In this document: positions 1-7,874 of the stretch, piece after piece
How positions within the stretch are numbered: position 1 is the stretch's first letter
How the letters are laid out: the number at the start of each line of letters is the position of its first letter
NCBI RefSeq assembly: GCF_002752655.1
Contig: NZ_CP023737.1
Location: forward strand, 4,426,001-4,490,000
DNA from: Methylosinus trichosporium OB3b
GTDB taxonomy: Bacteria; Pseudomonadota; Alphaproteobacteria; Rhizobiales; Beijerinckiaceae
Direction: 5' to 3'
DNA: 64,000 bases
Translations under genes and position numbers: made by a program
The notes under the pieces: model-generated
Seen by the model: only the letters and a program-made list of their open reading frames with translations
What the model was told of the DNA's origin: nothing
Databases searched by the model: none

Positions 1-1119
1 GGCACGCCGCCACATGAATTATCGCTGATCGCCTTTCCGACTGCCGATCTCTTCGGCCGCAAGATCAACGAATTCGACCTCATCATCTTCGACCGCTACT
101 CGAACCAGACGATCCTTCCCTCCGTCTATTTCGACAATATCCTGCGCTATGTCGAGAATGGCGGCGCCTTCCTCGTCGCCACGGGGCCGGATTTCGCCAC
201 TGTGCAGGGGCTCTATTATTCGCCGCTCGAGAGCATTATTCCGGCGCGGCCCGATGGCGCTCTCATCGAGCGCGCCTTTCGCGCCCATGTGACCGCCGAT
301 GGCGAGAAGCATCCGGTCACGCGCGGGCTCGAAGGGGCGAACTCCGATCCGCCGAGCTGGGGCGAATGGTTCCGTCTCGTCGAGGCCGATGTGGTGAACG
401 GCCATTCGCTGCTCGCGGGCGCCAATGACCGGCCGCTGCTGGTGCTGGCGCGCGAGGAGCGCGGCCGCGTCGCCGCTCTGCTCACCGATCAGCTGTGGTT
501 GTGGGCGCGCGGCTTCGACGGCGGCGGGCCGCATGTCGATCTGATGCGCCGCCTCGCCCATTGGCTGATGAAGGAGCCCGATCTCGAGGAGGAGGCGCTG
601 CGCGCGAGCGCCCATGGCCACGACATTCTGATCGAGCGCCAGAGCCTGAAGGAGAACGCCGCGCCGGTGACGATGACGACGCCGGCCGGCGCAGAGGCTC
701 AGATCGCGCTGGACGCGGCGGCGCCCGGCCTCGCGCGCGCGCATCATGCGGCGCAGGAGATGGGGCTCTATCGGTTCGAGAGCGGCGAGCTGAAAGCGCT
801 CGTCAATGTGGGGCCGGAGAATCCGCGCGAGTTTCGCGAGGTGGTCTCGACAACGGAAAAGCTGCGTCCGCTGGCCGAGGCGACGGGCGGAACCGTGCGC
901 CGCCTCTCGCGCGACGCGAGCGGCGCGATCGCGCTGCCGCGCATCGTGGAGCTGCGCGAGGCGTCTGTGTTCGGCGGGGCGGATTATCTCGGCGTGAAGC
1001 GCACGCAGGCGAGCGCGCTGCGCGGCGTCGAGGTCGCGCCTTTGGCGCTGGGGCTCCTCGGCCTCGCCGCGCTGCTCGGCGCGATCGTCGCCGCCTGGGC
1101 GTGGGAAGGCCGGCGGTAG
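1..1119 (+). CDS. Glutamine amidotransferase-like membrane protein, C-terminal part (partial)
   Basis: The frame is open from the first base of the window, so the true start lies to the left; 372 residues are visible. Segments such as LIIFDRY, GGAFLVATGPDF and the stretch around GRVAALLTDQLWLWARG resemble the class I glutamine-amidotransferase-like domain of large membrane proteins usually encoded beside MoxR ATPases, DUF58 and von Willebrand A proteins. A single hydrophobic segment close to the C-terminus (VAPLALGLLGLAALLGAIVAAW) followed by basic residues suggests a C-terminal membrane anchor. The N-terminal portion and any partner operon are outside the window. The family assignment is by resemblance only; the enzymatic role is not known. 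Confidence 0.75.
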   Translation, partial: GTPPHELSLIAFPTADLFGRKINEFDLIIFDRYSNQTILPSVYFDNILRYVENGGAFLVATGPDFATVQGLYYSPLESIIPARPDGALIERAFRAHVTADGEKHPVTRGLEGANSDPPSWGEWFRLVEADVVNGHSLLAGANDRPLLVLAREERGRVAALLTDQLWLWARGFDGGGPHVDLMRRLAHWLMKEPDLEEEALRASAHGHDILIERQSLKENAAPVTMTTPAGAEAQIALDAAAPGLARAHHAAQEMGLYRFESGELKALVNVGPENPREFREVVSTTEKLRPLAEATGGTVRRLSRDASGAIALPRIVELREASVFGGADYLGVKRTQASALRGVEVAPLALGLLGLAALLGAIVAAWAWEGRR

Positions 1120-1155
1120 AGGCTCTCACATACAAAGCAACGGCGCCTGCCGCCT

Positions 1156-1188
1156 CCTCTCCCCGCCTGCGCCGCCTGCGGGGAGAGG
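1156..1188. terminator. Inverted repeat between convergent genes
   Basis: CCTCTCCCCGC (1156-1166) and GCGGGGAGAGG (1178-1188) form a perfect 11-bp stem with an 11-nt loop. It lies between the convergent ends of the membrane-protein gene and the SRPBCC gene, so it could terminate both. There is no clear T-run. It also resembles one end of the dispersed repeats seen at 9881, 14374 and 32498. Confidence 0.5.
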
Positions 1189-1206
1189 GGCTGCCGGCGC
1201 CGTTGG

Positions 1207-1668
1207 TCAGGCGTCGTGCTCGAGCAGATCGGGCAGGCGCTTCGCCAGGCTGCGCAGCACGCTGTCGGCGCCCTTGACCATGATGTCGTAGAGCGCGTCC
1301 GCCGCCGGCGCCGCCTCGATCCCCTCTTGCACGAAATGGAAATGGGTGTGGCCGCCGGGCAGCTCGGAGATCGTCCAGGTGACGACCACATCCATGTAGT
1401 GGCCGAAGGCCTTCAGCTCCTCATGGCCGCCCTTCCAGCTGAACTTCAGCATCTTGCGGTCCTCGACCTCGAGCACCTTGCACTGGAACTCGCCGTCCCA
1501 GCGTTCGATCGGCCGGCTCCAGATGGTGAAGGAGTGCTTCTCGACAGGCTTGATGTCATTGGGGAAGAACCAGACGGCGAGCCATTCCGAATCGGTCATG
1601 GCGCGCCACACGGCGTCGACGGGATGGTCGAGTTCCTTGTCGGTGGTGATGCTTCGCGTCTCGGTCAC
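1207..1668 (-). CDS. SRPBCC / AHSA1-family protein
   Basis: The 153-residue protein has the layout of the START/Bet v1-like AHSA1 family. An N-terminal strand (ITTDKELDHPVDAVWRAMTD) is followed by a short helix with WLAVWFFPND, a central beta-sheet (WDGEFQCKVLEVEDRKMLKFSW, TWTISELPGGHTHFHFVQEG) and a long C-terminal helix. Members form a hydrophobic ligand pocket; bacterial ones have diverse or unknown ligands and are often toxin-resistance or stress proteins. The ATG is preceded by AGGAGCAGCGCCGTG, a good ribosome-binding site. The gene stands alone and converges with its left neighbour. The family call is firm; the ligand is unknown. Confidence 0.85.
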   Translation of the reverse strand: MTETRSITTDKELDHPVDAVWRAMTDSEWLAVWFFPNDIKPVEKHSFTIWSRPIERWDGEFQCKVLEVEDRKMLKFSWKGGHEELKAFGHYMDVVVTWTISELPGGHTHFHFVQEGIEAAPAADALYDIMVKGADSVLRSLAKRLPDLLEHDA

Positions 1669-1734
1669 GGCGCTGCTCCTGTTTCTGACTTTTCAAAAGC
1701 AACAACTGCGCCAAAAACAGCCGGCGGCGCTCCC

Positions 1735-1757
1735 GGACCGCGAGCCTTCAGGCTCGC
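1735..1757. repeat. Dispersed palindromic repeat, family C
   Basis: A short hairpin repeat with core GCGAGCCTTCAGGCTCGC preceded by GGACC. Near-identical copies lie at 63443-63465 (inverted) and 63478-63500, with degenerate relatives near 21971 and 44680. It occupies the gap between the SRPBCC gene and the Pro/Ala-rich gene. Confidence 0.6.
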
Positions 1758-1773
1758 CCCTCGAGACGTTGCG

Positions 1774-2463
1774 TCACTCGCTGGGCGCCTTCCACTCCGC
1801 GGCCGGCTTCGGCGCCGCGGCGGCGGAGGTTTCCGGGGTCGGGGCGGCGGGAGCCGGAGACTTCGGCGCGGCCGCGGCCGCCGACGGAGCGCTCTCGGGC
1901 GCCTTTGGCGCAGGCGCGTGCGTCGTCGCAGCGGCCGGCGCAGCGGGTGTCTTGGTCGCCTCGGAGGGCGGAACATGCGGCGCGGCGGGGCGGACCGGCG
2001 CCGGCGGATGCGCGGTCGCGGCGCGGGGCTTCGGCGGCTCGGGCGTCTTCGCAGCCGCCCGGCGCGGCGGGGCCGGGCGCTTCTGCTCGACGATGTGGCG
2101 ATGCGGCGCGACGGTCCGCGGCGCCGGCGCCTGTGCGACGCCCTTGTCGAGACGCCGCCGTTCCAAGATCTCGCCGTCGTCGGCGTCGAGCACGAAGCGC
2201 ACATGGCCGCCACGGCGGTCGACGCCGATCGCGACGATCACGTCATCGACATAGCGCGGCGGCTCGGCGAGCCGAAAGCCGCGGCGCGCCAGCAGCTCGA
2301 CCACCTCCTGCGGCGCAAGCTCGGTCGCCGGCTCCTCGAAGCGATGCGCTGACCAGCCGATGAAGGGCTGAAAGAAGAATTGCGCCGACGCCGGCGTGGC
2401 CATCCAAGCGGCGAGCGCCGCGAGCAGCAGGGTCGATTTCGGCCGAAGGCCGGACATGGTCAT
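1774..2463 (-). CDS. Secreted Pro/Ala-rich protein of unknown function
   Basis: About 229 residues. The N-terminus carries a signal peptide (SGLRPKSTLLLAALAAWMATPASA before QFFFQPF). A small folded region follows at roughly residues 35-95 (VVELLARRGFRLAEPPRYVDDVIVAIGVDRRGGHVRFVLDADDGEIL), which looks like the short PepSY-like or peptidase-propeptide-like segments of periplasmic proteins. The last 130 residues are low-complexity Ala/Pro/Lys. GGAG lies 6 nt before the ATG at 2463, which is why I prefer that start over the in-frame ATGs at 2466, 2457 and 2484. Probably periplasmic; the function is not recognised. Confidence 0.7.
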   Translation of the reverse strand: MTMSGLRPKSTLLLAALAAWMATPASAQFFFQPFIGWSAHRFEEPATELAPQEVVELLARRGFRLAEPPRYVDDVIVAIGVDRRGGHVRFVLDADDGEILERRRLDKGVAQAPAPRTVAPHRHIVEQKRPAPPRRAAAKTPEPPKPRAATAHPPAPVRPAAPHVPPSEATKTPAAPAAATTHAPAPKAPESAPSAAAAAPKSPAPAAPTPETSAAAAPKPAAEWKAPSE

Positions 2464-2640
2464 CATCGGCTCCAATTCATGCATACATTCTCACGTGCGC
2501 TCGAGCTTCGAGCAACATTGCGGCGAGCTTTGGACGTGGCTTTCGGGATCTCGATCGTCGCCCGCCGCGTAACGCGCCGATAAGAAAACTTCCAAGTTTG
2601 ATTTAACAAAAAATCAGAATTTTCAAATGCATGATCTGCT

Positions 2641-4641
2641 GTGACGCGGCCGTTGAGATGCTCGTCGCCAAAATTCTCCCTCCTATTTCGGTGCGAAATG
2701 CTGCGTTCACACACCGCGCCAACGGCGCGAAGGTCGCCGCCTTGCGGGTCATTGCGAACGGATCGAGCCGGCTCCGTCGGCGTCGTGTTCGCCTTCGTCC
2801 TGCCGCTCGTCATCGGCGTTTGCTCGCTCGTCGTCGAGTTCGGCAACGCTCTGCTGATCAAGGCGCGCTACCAGCGCGTCGCGGACATTGCGTCCTTCTC
2901 CGGCGCGCTGGCGTATAGCGGCACGAGCTCGACCACGACGATGACGAACGCCTCCGTCGCCGTGGCGGCTTTGAACCAGGTCCCCGCCGCCGCGGTCAGC
3001 GCGAACCTGACGGTTTCGCCGGCGAGCTCCAGCAACTCGGCCGTGCTGGTCGCGATCTCGGCGGCCCATCCGCTGTTCCTGACGCCGGTGCTCAATGGCC
3101 CGCGCAGCCTGCAAATCGCGGCGTCGGCCTATAGCCAAATCGCGGTCAGCGCGTCCAGCTGTCTGCTCGCGCTCGATTCCTCGAAGAGCGGAGTGACTTT
3201 GAGCGGGGGGACCTCGGTCACGGCGACGAGCTGCGTCGTCGCCTCGAACAGCTCCGTGACCGTGCCCTGCGGCACGTCGATCGCCGCCAAGGCCGTCGAT
3301 TACTATTCGTCCTCCGCGCCGAGCGCGCCGTGCTCGGGCATCTCGGGCTCGATCGTCAAAGCGTATACGACCGATCCAGTCGCCGGAACGAGCGGGCTCA
3401 CGACCGCGACGGCGCGGCTCACGACCGTGGCGGCGCAGACCGCGCCCTCGGCGCCCTCGGTCTCCACCGGCTCGAATGTGAGCTTCGGCTACACTGCCGC
3501 CTCGATGTCGATCGGCAATGGCTGCACAGCGACCACCAGCTCGGCCTACAGCGGCAAATGGACCGTGACCTGCCCAGCTGGCGGAACCTATACCTTCGGC
3601 GCGATCACCACCTCGGCCACCTTGTCCTTCGCAACGAGTGGAACGGCGGCTACGACCTATAATTTCAGCGGCGTCGTGACGCTCTCGGGCACGAACTCCT
3701 TCGGACCGGGGATCTATAATTTCGCGAAAGGGATCGTCACTTCCGGCGGCAGCGTCACGACCTTCGCGGCAGGCAGCACGTTCAACATCGGCCAGAGCAC
3801 GACCTATTGCAGCAATGGCTATTACAGCATCTGCAACACTGCGACCCTGACCATCTCCGGCCCGGCATCCTTCAAATTGTCCGCCGGAGTCGCGAACACC
3901 GGCGGCTCCTCGCTGACGCTCGGCTATGGTTCCGGGATCACCGGCAATAATTTTCAGATCGGCCCGGGGTCGACCGGCGACGCGATCAATCTCGGCGGCG
4001 GCTCGACGACCCTCATGGGGGACGCCACCGCGAGCGGCAGCCTGTTCCGGCTCAACGGCAATCTCAACGACGCCGGGGGCGGCAGCTGCCTCGTCATCAG
4101 CGCCGCCGACCAACACGACATCGAAGGCAATTTCATCGCCTCGGGCGCCGTGGTGATGGGAGCAGGGGTCTATACGGTGGACGGCTACATGGCTCTGGGC
4201 GGCGCCGGAGGCGGCGGCGCGACCTGCAATGGCGCCACCGTCAGCGTCACGGGCGTCGACGTCACGACAGTGCTCTCGGGCAAGAGCACGCCGTCCTCCG
4301 GCTCGTGCTCGGGATTGGTGTTCTGCGTCGCCGCTGGATACAGCAACATCGTGATGACGGCGCCGACGAGTGGGACTTACGCCAAGCTCGCCGTGATCGG
4401 CCCGACATCGAGCGCCGTGACGGCGGGCGCGAGCTTCATCCAGGGCGGCAGCAATGGGCAGATCACCGGCATTTTCTATGTCCCCTACGGTCCATTGACG
4501 ATGAGCGGCGGCGCCGGCCTCTCGGGCGGATCGAGCTGCCTTCAGCTCATTGCCTCCTCTATCACCTTGTCCGGGGGCTCCGTGCTCGGCTCGGCCTGCG
4601 TTTCCTCCGGCGGCAGCTCTACGGCGACGCTGGTCCAATGA
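2641..4641 (+). CDS. TadG-like pilus-assembly / surface protein
   Basis: 666 residues from a GTG start; ATG at 2698 is an alternative and neither has a convincing ribosome-binding site. Near residue 42 the motif DRAGSVGVVFAFVLPLVIGVCSLVVEFGNALLIKARYQ is the classic Tad-like N-terminal membrane segment of TadG. Instead of the usual von Willebrand A domain, the remaining ~580 residues are Ser/Thr/Gly-rich with alternating short strands (for example TYNFSGVVTLSGTNSF, GIYNFAKGIVTSGGSVT), as in beta-helix or adhesin-like passengers. The stop overlaps the next gene's ATG, so this is the first gene of a three-gene unit. Likely secreted and surface-exposed with the Tad (Flp) pilus machinery, whose ATPase and secretin genes are not in this window. 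Confidence 0.8.
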   Translation: MTRPLRCSSPKFSLLFRCEMLRSHTAPTARRSPPCGSLRTDRAGSVGVVFAFVLPLVIGVCSLVVEFGNALLIKARYQRVADIASFSGALAYSGTSSTTTMTNASVAVAALNQVPAAAVSANLTVSPASSSNSAVLVAISAAHPLFLTPVLNGPRSLQIAASAYSQIAVSASSCLLALDSSKSGVTLSGGTSVTATSCVVASNSSVTVPCGTSIAAKAVDYYSSSAPSAPCSGISGSIVKAYTTDPVAGTSGLTTATARLTTVAAQTAPSAPSVSTGSNVSFGYTAASMSIGNGCTATTSSAYSGKWTVTCPAGGTYTFGAITTSATLSFATSGTAATTYNFSGVVTLSGTNSFGPGIYNFAKGIVTSGGSVTTFAAGSTFNIGQSTTYCSNGYYSICNTATLTISGPASFKLSAGVANTGGSSLTLGYGSGITGNNFQIGPGSTGDAINLGGGSTTLMGDATASGSLFRLNGNLNDAGGGSCLVISAADQHDIEGNFIASGAVVMGAGVYTVDGYMALGGAGGGGATCNGATVSVTGVDVTTVLSGKSTPSSGSCSGLVFCVAAGYSNIVMTAPTSGTYAKLAVIGPTSSAVTAGASFIQGGSNGQITGIFYVPYGPLTMSGGAGLSGGSSCLQLIASSITLSGGSVLGSACVSSGGSSTATLVQ

Positions 4642-5198
4642 TGCGCCGGGCCGCTCCTACCGACATGTGGCGGCGCTTCGCACGATGCGTCGCCGGCGCC
4701 TCGGCGCTGGAATTCGCGTTGATCGCGCCGGTGGTGGTGCTGATCCTCACCGGAATGATCGACTACGGGCTCGCCGTCTACACGCGATTCAGTATGAACG
4801 AGCGCCTGTCCGCCGCCGCCAATTATGCGATGCTGAGCGCGGCGAGCGTCGGCTCGTCCAGCGGCGCCACGCTCGCCGCGACGCTCGTCGCAATCATTCC
4901 GTCGCAATTCGACGTGACCGTTGTCGTCAACAATGGTCCCGCGGCGCAGCGGGTGGGGGGCGTCAGCACCCCCTCCGGCACGGCGTCGAACGCCGATCTT
5001 TGCTACTGTCCGACGCTGAGCGGCTCGACAGTCGCCTGGGGCTCGGCGACCACCTGCGCCTCCACATGCTCCAGCGGCGTCCTCGCGGGCAAATTCGTCA
5101 CCATCGCCTGCAGCCGGTCCTACACGCCCTTGCTCATGGGATATGGGCTGGTCAGCAGCGGGGTCGTCTCCGACCTCGCCGTCGTGCAGGTGCAATGA
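4638..5198 (+). CDS. TadE-like pseudopilin
   Basis: 186 residues. The N-terminal motif GASALEFALIAPVVVLILTGMIDYG is the TadE-family pseudopilin-like segment, with the ALEFAL signature and a single transmembrane helix. The rest is a small periplasmic domain with four paired Cys residues (LCYCPTL, CASTCSS). The start ATG (4638, with a second ATG at 4641) overlaps the stop of the upstream gene (tga 4639-4641), indicating translational coupling. TadE and TadF are minor pseudopilins of the Tad/Flp pilus system. Confidence 0.85.
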   Translation: MMRRAAPTDMWRRFARCVAGASALEFALIAPVVVLILTGMIDYGLAVYTRFSMNERLSAAANYAMLSAASVGSSSGATLAATLVAIIPSQFDVTVVVNNGPAAQRVGGVSTPSGTASNADLCYCPTLSGSTVAWGSATTCASTCSSGVLAGKFVTIACSRSYTPLLMGYGLVSSGVVSDLAVVQVQ

Positions 5199-5644
5199 TG
5201 CGCCGACGGCTCGCCGCGTGGCGCAGACAGGAGGGCGGGGCGAGCGCAGTCGAGTTCGCGTTGGTGGTCGGGCCGCTGTTCTTTCTTCTGCTCGGCGCGA
5301 TCGAATGCGGCCGTCTCCTCTGGACGCGCCAGATATTGCAATCGCTGGCGATCTCGACGGCGCGCTGCATGGGCGTTCGCCAGGCGGTCTGCGCTAGCTC
5401 TAGTACCTATAGCGCCACAATGACGACCGCCTATGTCATCGCTCAGGCGACCAAGCTCGGGATCACGCTCACATCCGCCAATGTCACGCTCGACGCTGAC
5501 GCCAGTTGCGGCGGCGTGTCCGGTTTCTCCTCGGCGACGATCTCCTACACATTCGTTTCCGTGGCGCCGAAGCTCGTCACCGCGCTCGCCGGCGGCGTCG
5601 CAATTTCGGCCTCGGCCTGCTTTCCCAATCAACCCACCTCCTAG
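5195..5644 (+). CDS. TadE/TadF-like pseudopilin
   Basis: 149 residues. The motif GGASAVEFALVVGPLFFLLLGAIECGRLLW is a second TadE-type membrane segment with the VEFAL signature. A small periplasmic domain containing several Cys follows. ATGA overlap (5195-5198) with the preceding gene shows the three genes are one operon. The next gene, purE, has its own spacing and is functionally unrelated. The family call is firm; whether to call it TadE or TadF cannot be settled from sequence alone. Confidence 0.85.
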   Translation: MMRRRLAAWRRQEGGASAVEFALVVGPLFFLLLGAIECGRLLWTRQILQSLAISTARCMGVRQAVCASSSTYSATMTTAYVIAQATKLGITLTSANVTLDADASCGGVSGFSSATISYTFVSVAPKLVTALAGGVAISASACFPNQPTS

Positions 5645-5712
5645 TGGTTTCGGGTCGCCGCCGACGCTCGCAGCGGCTTCTTGCGCCGCGCCGCCGGTTC
5701 GGCTAAGGGGCT

Positions 5713-6243
5713 GTGCTTCATCAACACCAGCCCGCCGGATGCGCCGTGGCGAAGTCGAAGAAGCCTGTCGCGATCATCATGGGATCGCAGTCCGACTGGG
5801 CCACCATGCGCCACGGGGCCGAGACGCTCGACCAGCTCGGCGTCGGCTATGAGGCGCGCGTCGTTTCCGCCCATCGCACGCCGGATCGGCTGGTCGCCTT
5901 CGCCAAGGGCGCCGAGGCGGAAGGCTTCGAGGTGATCGTCGCCGGGGCCGGCGGCGCCGCCCATCTGCCCGGCATGACCTCCGCCTTCACTTTGCTGCCG
6001 GTGCTCGGCGTGCCGATCGAATCGGCGGCGCTCTCGGGCATGGATTCGCTGCTCTCCATCGTGCAGATGCCGGGCGGCGTGCCGGTCGGCACTCTGGCGA
6101 TCGGCAAGGCCGGCGCGATCAACGCCGCTCTGCTCGCCGCCGCCATTCTGGCGCGTTCCGACGCCGAGCTCGGCGAGCGCCTCGCGCAGTGGCGCAAGCG
6201 CCAGACCGAGGCGGTCGCCGCGGCGCCCTCGGACGACGCCTGA
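5713..6243 (+). CDS. purE: N5-carboxyaminoimidazole ribonucleotide mutase (class I PurE)
   Basis: 176 residues. PurE converts N5-CAIR to CAIR in de novo purine synthesis, in the cytosol, acting after PurK. All class I landmarks are present: [12 protein letters not shown] near the N-terminus, [20 protein letters not shown] and [13 protein letters not shown]. The GTG at 5713 gives about 12 extra residues; an in-frame GTG at 5746 just before [13 protein letters not shown] is an equally possible start. The purK ATG follows the stop by 2 nt, so the two enzymes are co-translated. Confidence 0.95.
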   Translation: MLHQHQPAGCAVAKSKKPVAIIMGSQSDWATMRHGAETLDQLGVGYEARVVSAHRTPDRLVAFAKGAEAEGFEVIVAGAGGAAHLPGMTSAFTLLPVLGVPIESAALSGMDSLLSIVQMPGGVPVGTLAIGKAGAINAALLAAAILARSDAELGERLAQWRKRQTEAVAAAPSDDA

Positions 6244-6245
6244 CC

Positions 6246-7319
6246 ATGCTGAAGCCCGGCGCGACCATCGGCATTCTCGGCGGCGGCCAGCTCGCCCGCA
6301 TGCTCGCTTGCGCCGGCGCGCGGCTGGGGCTGCGATCACACGTGTTCTCGCCCCTCGCCGACGATCCGGCCTTCGAGGTGTGCGCCGCGCGCACCGTCGC
6401 GGATTACACGGACGAGGCGGCGCTCGCCGCCTTCGCCGCGGCGGTCGATGTCGTCACCTATGAATTCGAGAATGTGCCCGCCGCCACGGCCGCCTTTCTC
6501 GACGCCCATGCGCCGGTGCGGCCCAATCCGCGCGCGCTGGCGCTGACGCAGGACCGCCTCGTCGAGAAGGAGTTCGTGCGCGGCCTCGGCATAGAGACCG
6601 CGCCTTTCGTCGATGTCGCCGATGCGGCCGGGCTCGAGCGGGCGGTCGCGGCGCTCGGCCTGCCGGCGATATTGAAGACGCGGCGCTTCGGCTATGACGG
6701 CAAGGGCCAGATGACCTTGCGCGAGCCCGCGGATCTCGCCGCCGCCGACGCGCTTCTCGGCGCGCCCTGCATTCTGGAGGGCTTCGTGCCCTTCGCCAAG
6801 GAAGTGTCTGTGGTGGCCGCGCGCGGGGCGGACGGCGAGTTTCGCGCCTATGACCTCTGCGAGAATGTCCACGAGAATCATATATTGGCGCTGACCGTCG
6901 CGCCGGCGCGCGTCTCGCTCTCCACCGCCGACGAGGCTGTCGCCATAACGCGGCGCATTGCCGAGGCGGCCGATTATGTCGGCGTGATCGCGGTCGAGAT
7001 GTTCGTCGTCGCGGAGGCGGAGGGCGAGCGGCTCATCGTCAATGAGATCGCGCCGCGCGTGCATAATTCCGGACATTGGACGCTCGACGGCGCCGCCACG
7101 TCGCAATTCGAGCAGCATATGCGGGCCGCGGCAGGCCTGCCGCTGGGCTCGACCCGCCGCCACGGCGCGCGCGTGGAGATGCGCAATCTCATCGGCGATC
7201 AGGCGGACCGCTGGCGCGAGATTCTGGCGGAAGAGGGCGCCTGCCTGCATCTCTACGGAAAGAAGGAGACGCGTCCCGGCCGCAAGATGGGCCATGTGAC
7301 GCGGGTGATCCCGAGCTGA
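6246..7319 (+). CDS. purK: N5-carboxyaminoimidazole ribonucleotide synthetase (PurK)
   Basis: 357 residues, normal for the family. PurK is the ATP-grasp enzyme that makes N5-CAIR from AIR, ATP and bicarbonate. Visible features are the N-terminal GILGGGQLARM, the ATP-grasp segment KTRRFGYDGKGQ, EGFVPFAKEVSVV and the C-terminal NEIAPRVHNSGHWTLDG. The ATG at 6246, directly after the purE stop, is the natural start because the protein then begins MLKPGATIGILGGG as in homologues. It is the second gene of the purE-purK operon. Confidence 0.96.
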   Translation: MLKPGATIGILGGGQLARMLACAGARLGLRSHVFSPLADDPAFEVCAARTVADYTDEAALAAFAAAVDVVTYEFENVPAATAAFLDAHAPVRPNPRALALTQDRLVEKEFVRGLGIETAPFVDVADAAGLERAVAALGLPAILKTRRFGYDGKGQMTLREPADLAAADALLGAPCILEGFVPFAKEVSVVAARGADGEFRAYDLCENVHENHILALTVAPARVSLSTADEAVAITRRIAEAADYVGVIAVEMFVVAEAEGERLIVNEIAPRVHNSGHWTLDGAATSQFEQHMRAAAGLPLGSTRRHGARVEMRNLIGDQADRWREILAEEGACLHLYGKKETRPGRKMGHVTRVIPS

Positions 7320-7443
7320 ACCAAAGGTGCGCATGCGAATTTAATTGGCGTGCGACAAATTGACGCTGAACTACATTTTGAACGTAGACCGGGATTCCGG
7401 ATCGTAGGAAATAGGAACTCCTCATGAAAACGGGGGGTATCCG

Positions 7444-7665
7444 ATGACCCAGAAATACTTCATTTACGATAATTGGACCCGAGATCGGGGCCGTATCCAC
7501 AAAGCAGAGTGCGGAATGTGCAATCACGGGCGCGGAACGCAGGCGCGTGATTCGGGGCAGCATGGAAGATGGTACGGACCGTATAGTGATCGCGAGGCGG
7601 TATTCGAGCAGGCGAGGCGGTTCAGGCGTCAGGAAATGCGCGCCTGCGCAGTTTGCGCACCATAA
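7444..7665 (+). CDS. Small double-CxxC (zinc-ribbon-like) protein
   Basis: 73 residues, not a named family that I recognise. It has two CxxC pairs, one in HKAECGMCNHG and one at the C-terminus in RACAVC, separated by about 45 residues with a WYGPYSDREAV segment. That spacing could bind one zinc ion. The start follows a purine-rich GGGGGTATCCG stretch. It lies between purK and tamA with 124 nt upstream and a hairpin 19 nt downstream, so it is probably its own transcription unit. Likely a cytosolic small metal-binding protein; the function is unknown. Confidence 0.65.
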   Translation: MTQKYFIYDNWTRDRGRIHKAECGMCNHGRGTQARDSGQHGRWYGPYSDREAVFEQARRFRRQEMRACAVCAP

Positions 7666-7683
7666 ATTGCCGAGAGCGCGGTG

Positions 7684-7717
7684 TAGCCGATCGCTGGGAC
7701 GACCAGGCGATCGGCTA
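7684..7717 (+). terminator. Stem-loop after the small CxxC gene
   Basis: TAGCCGATCGC (7684-7694) pairs with GCGATCGGCTA (7707-7717), extended by TGG/CCA with a one-base bulge around a GACGA loop. It is followed by TAAGTTATTGTCT, moderately T-rich. Position and strength fit a transcription terminator for the gene ending at 7665. Confidence 0.5.
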
Positions 7718-7803
7718 TAAGTTATTGTCTCTAAAATATTTTATCTGGGTGACGCGGGACTCCAGGCTCGTGGCTCGCGGAGTTCCTTAACCATGATTGG
7801 ACT

Positions 7804-7815
7804 GTTAAGCTTAAC
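7804..7815. promoter_or_regulatory. 12-bp palindrome upstream of tamA
   Basis: GTTAAGCTTAAC is a perfect palindrome about 60 nt before the tamA GTG, in a locally AT-rich stretch. It might be an operator or part of a promoter; there is no specific regulator to link it to. Confidence 0.2.
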
Positions 7816-7874
7816 GATTGCTCGCTATCAAAGGCGACGCTCATGTTGTGGAAGAGTCGTAGCGGGTCTGTCGC

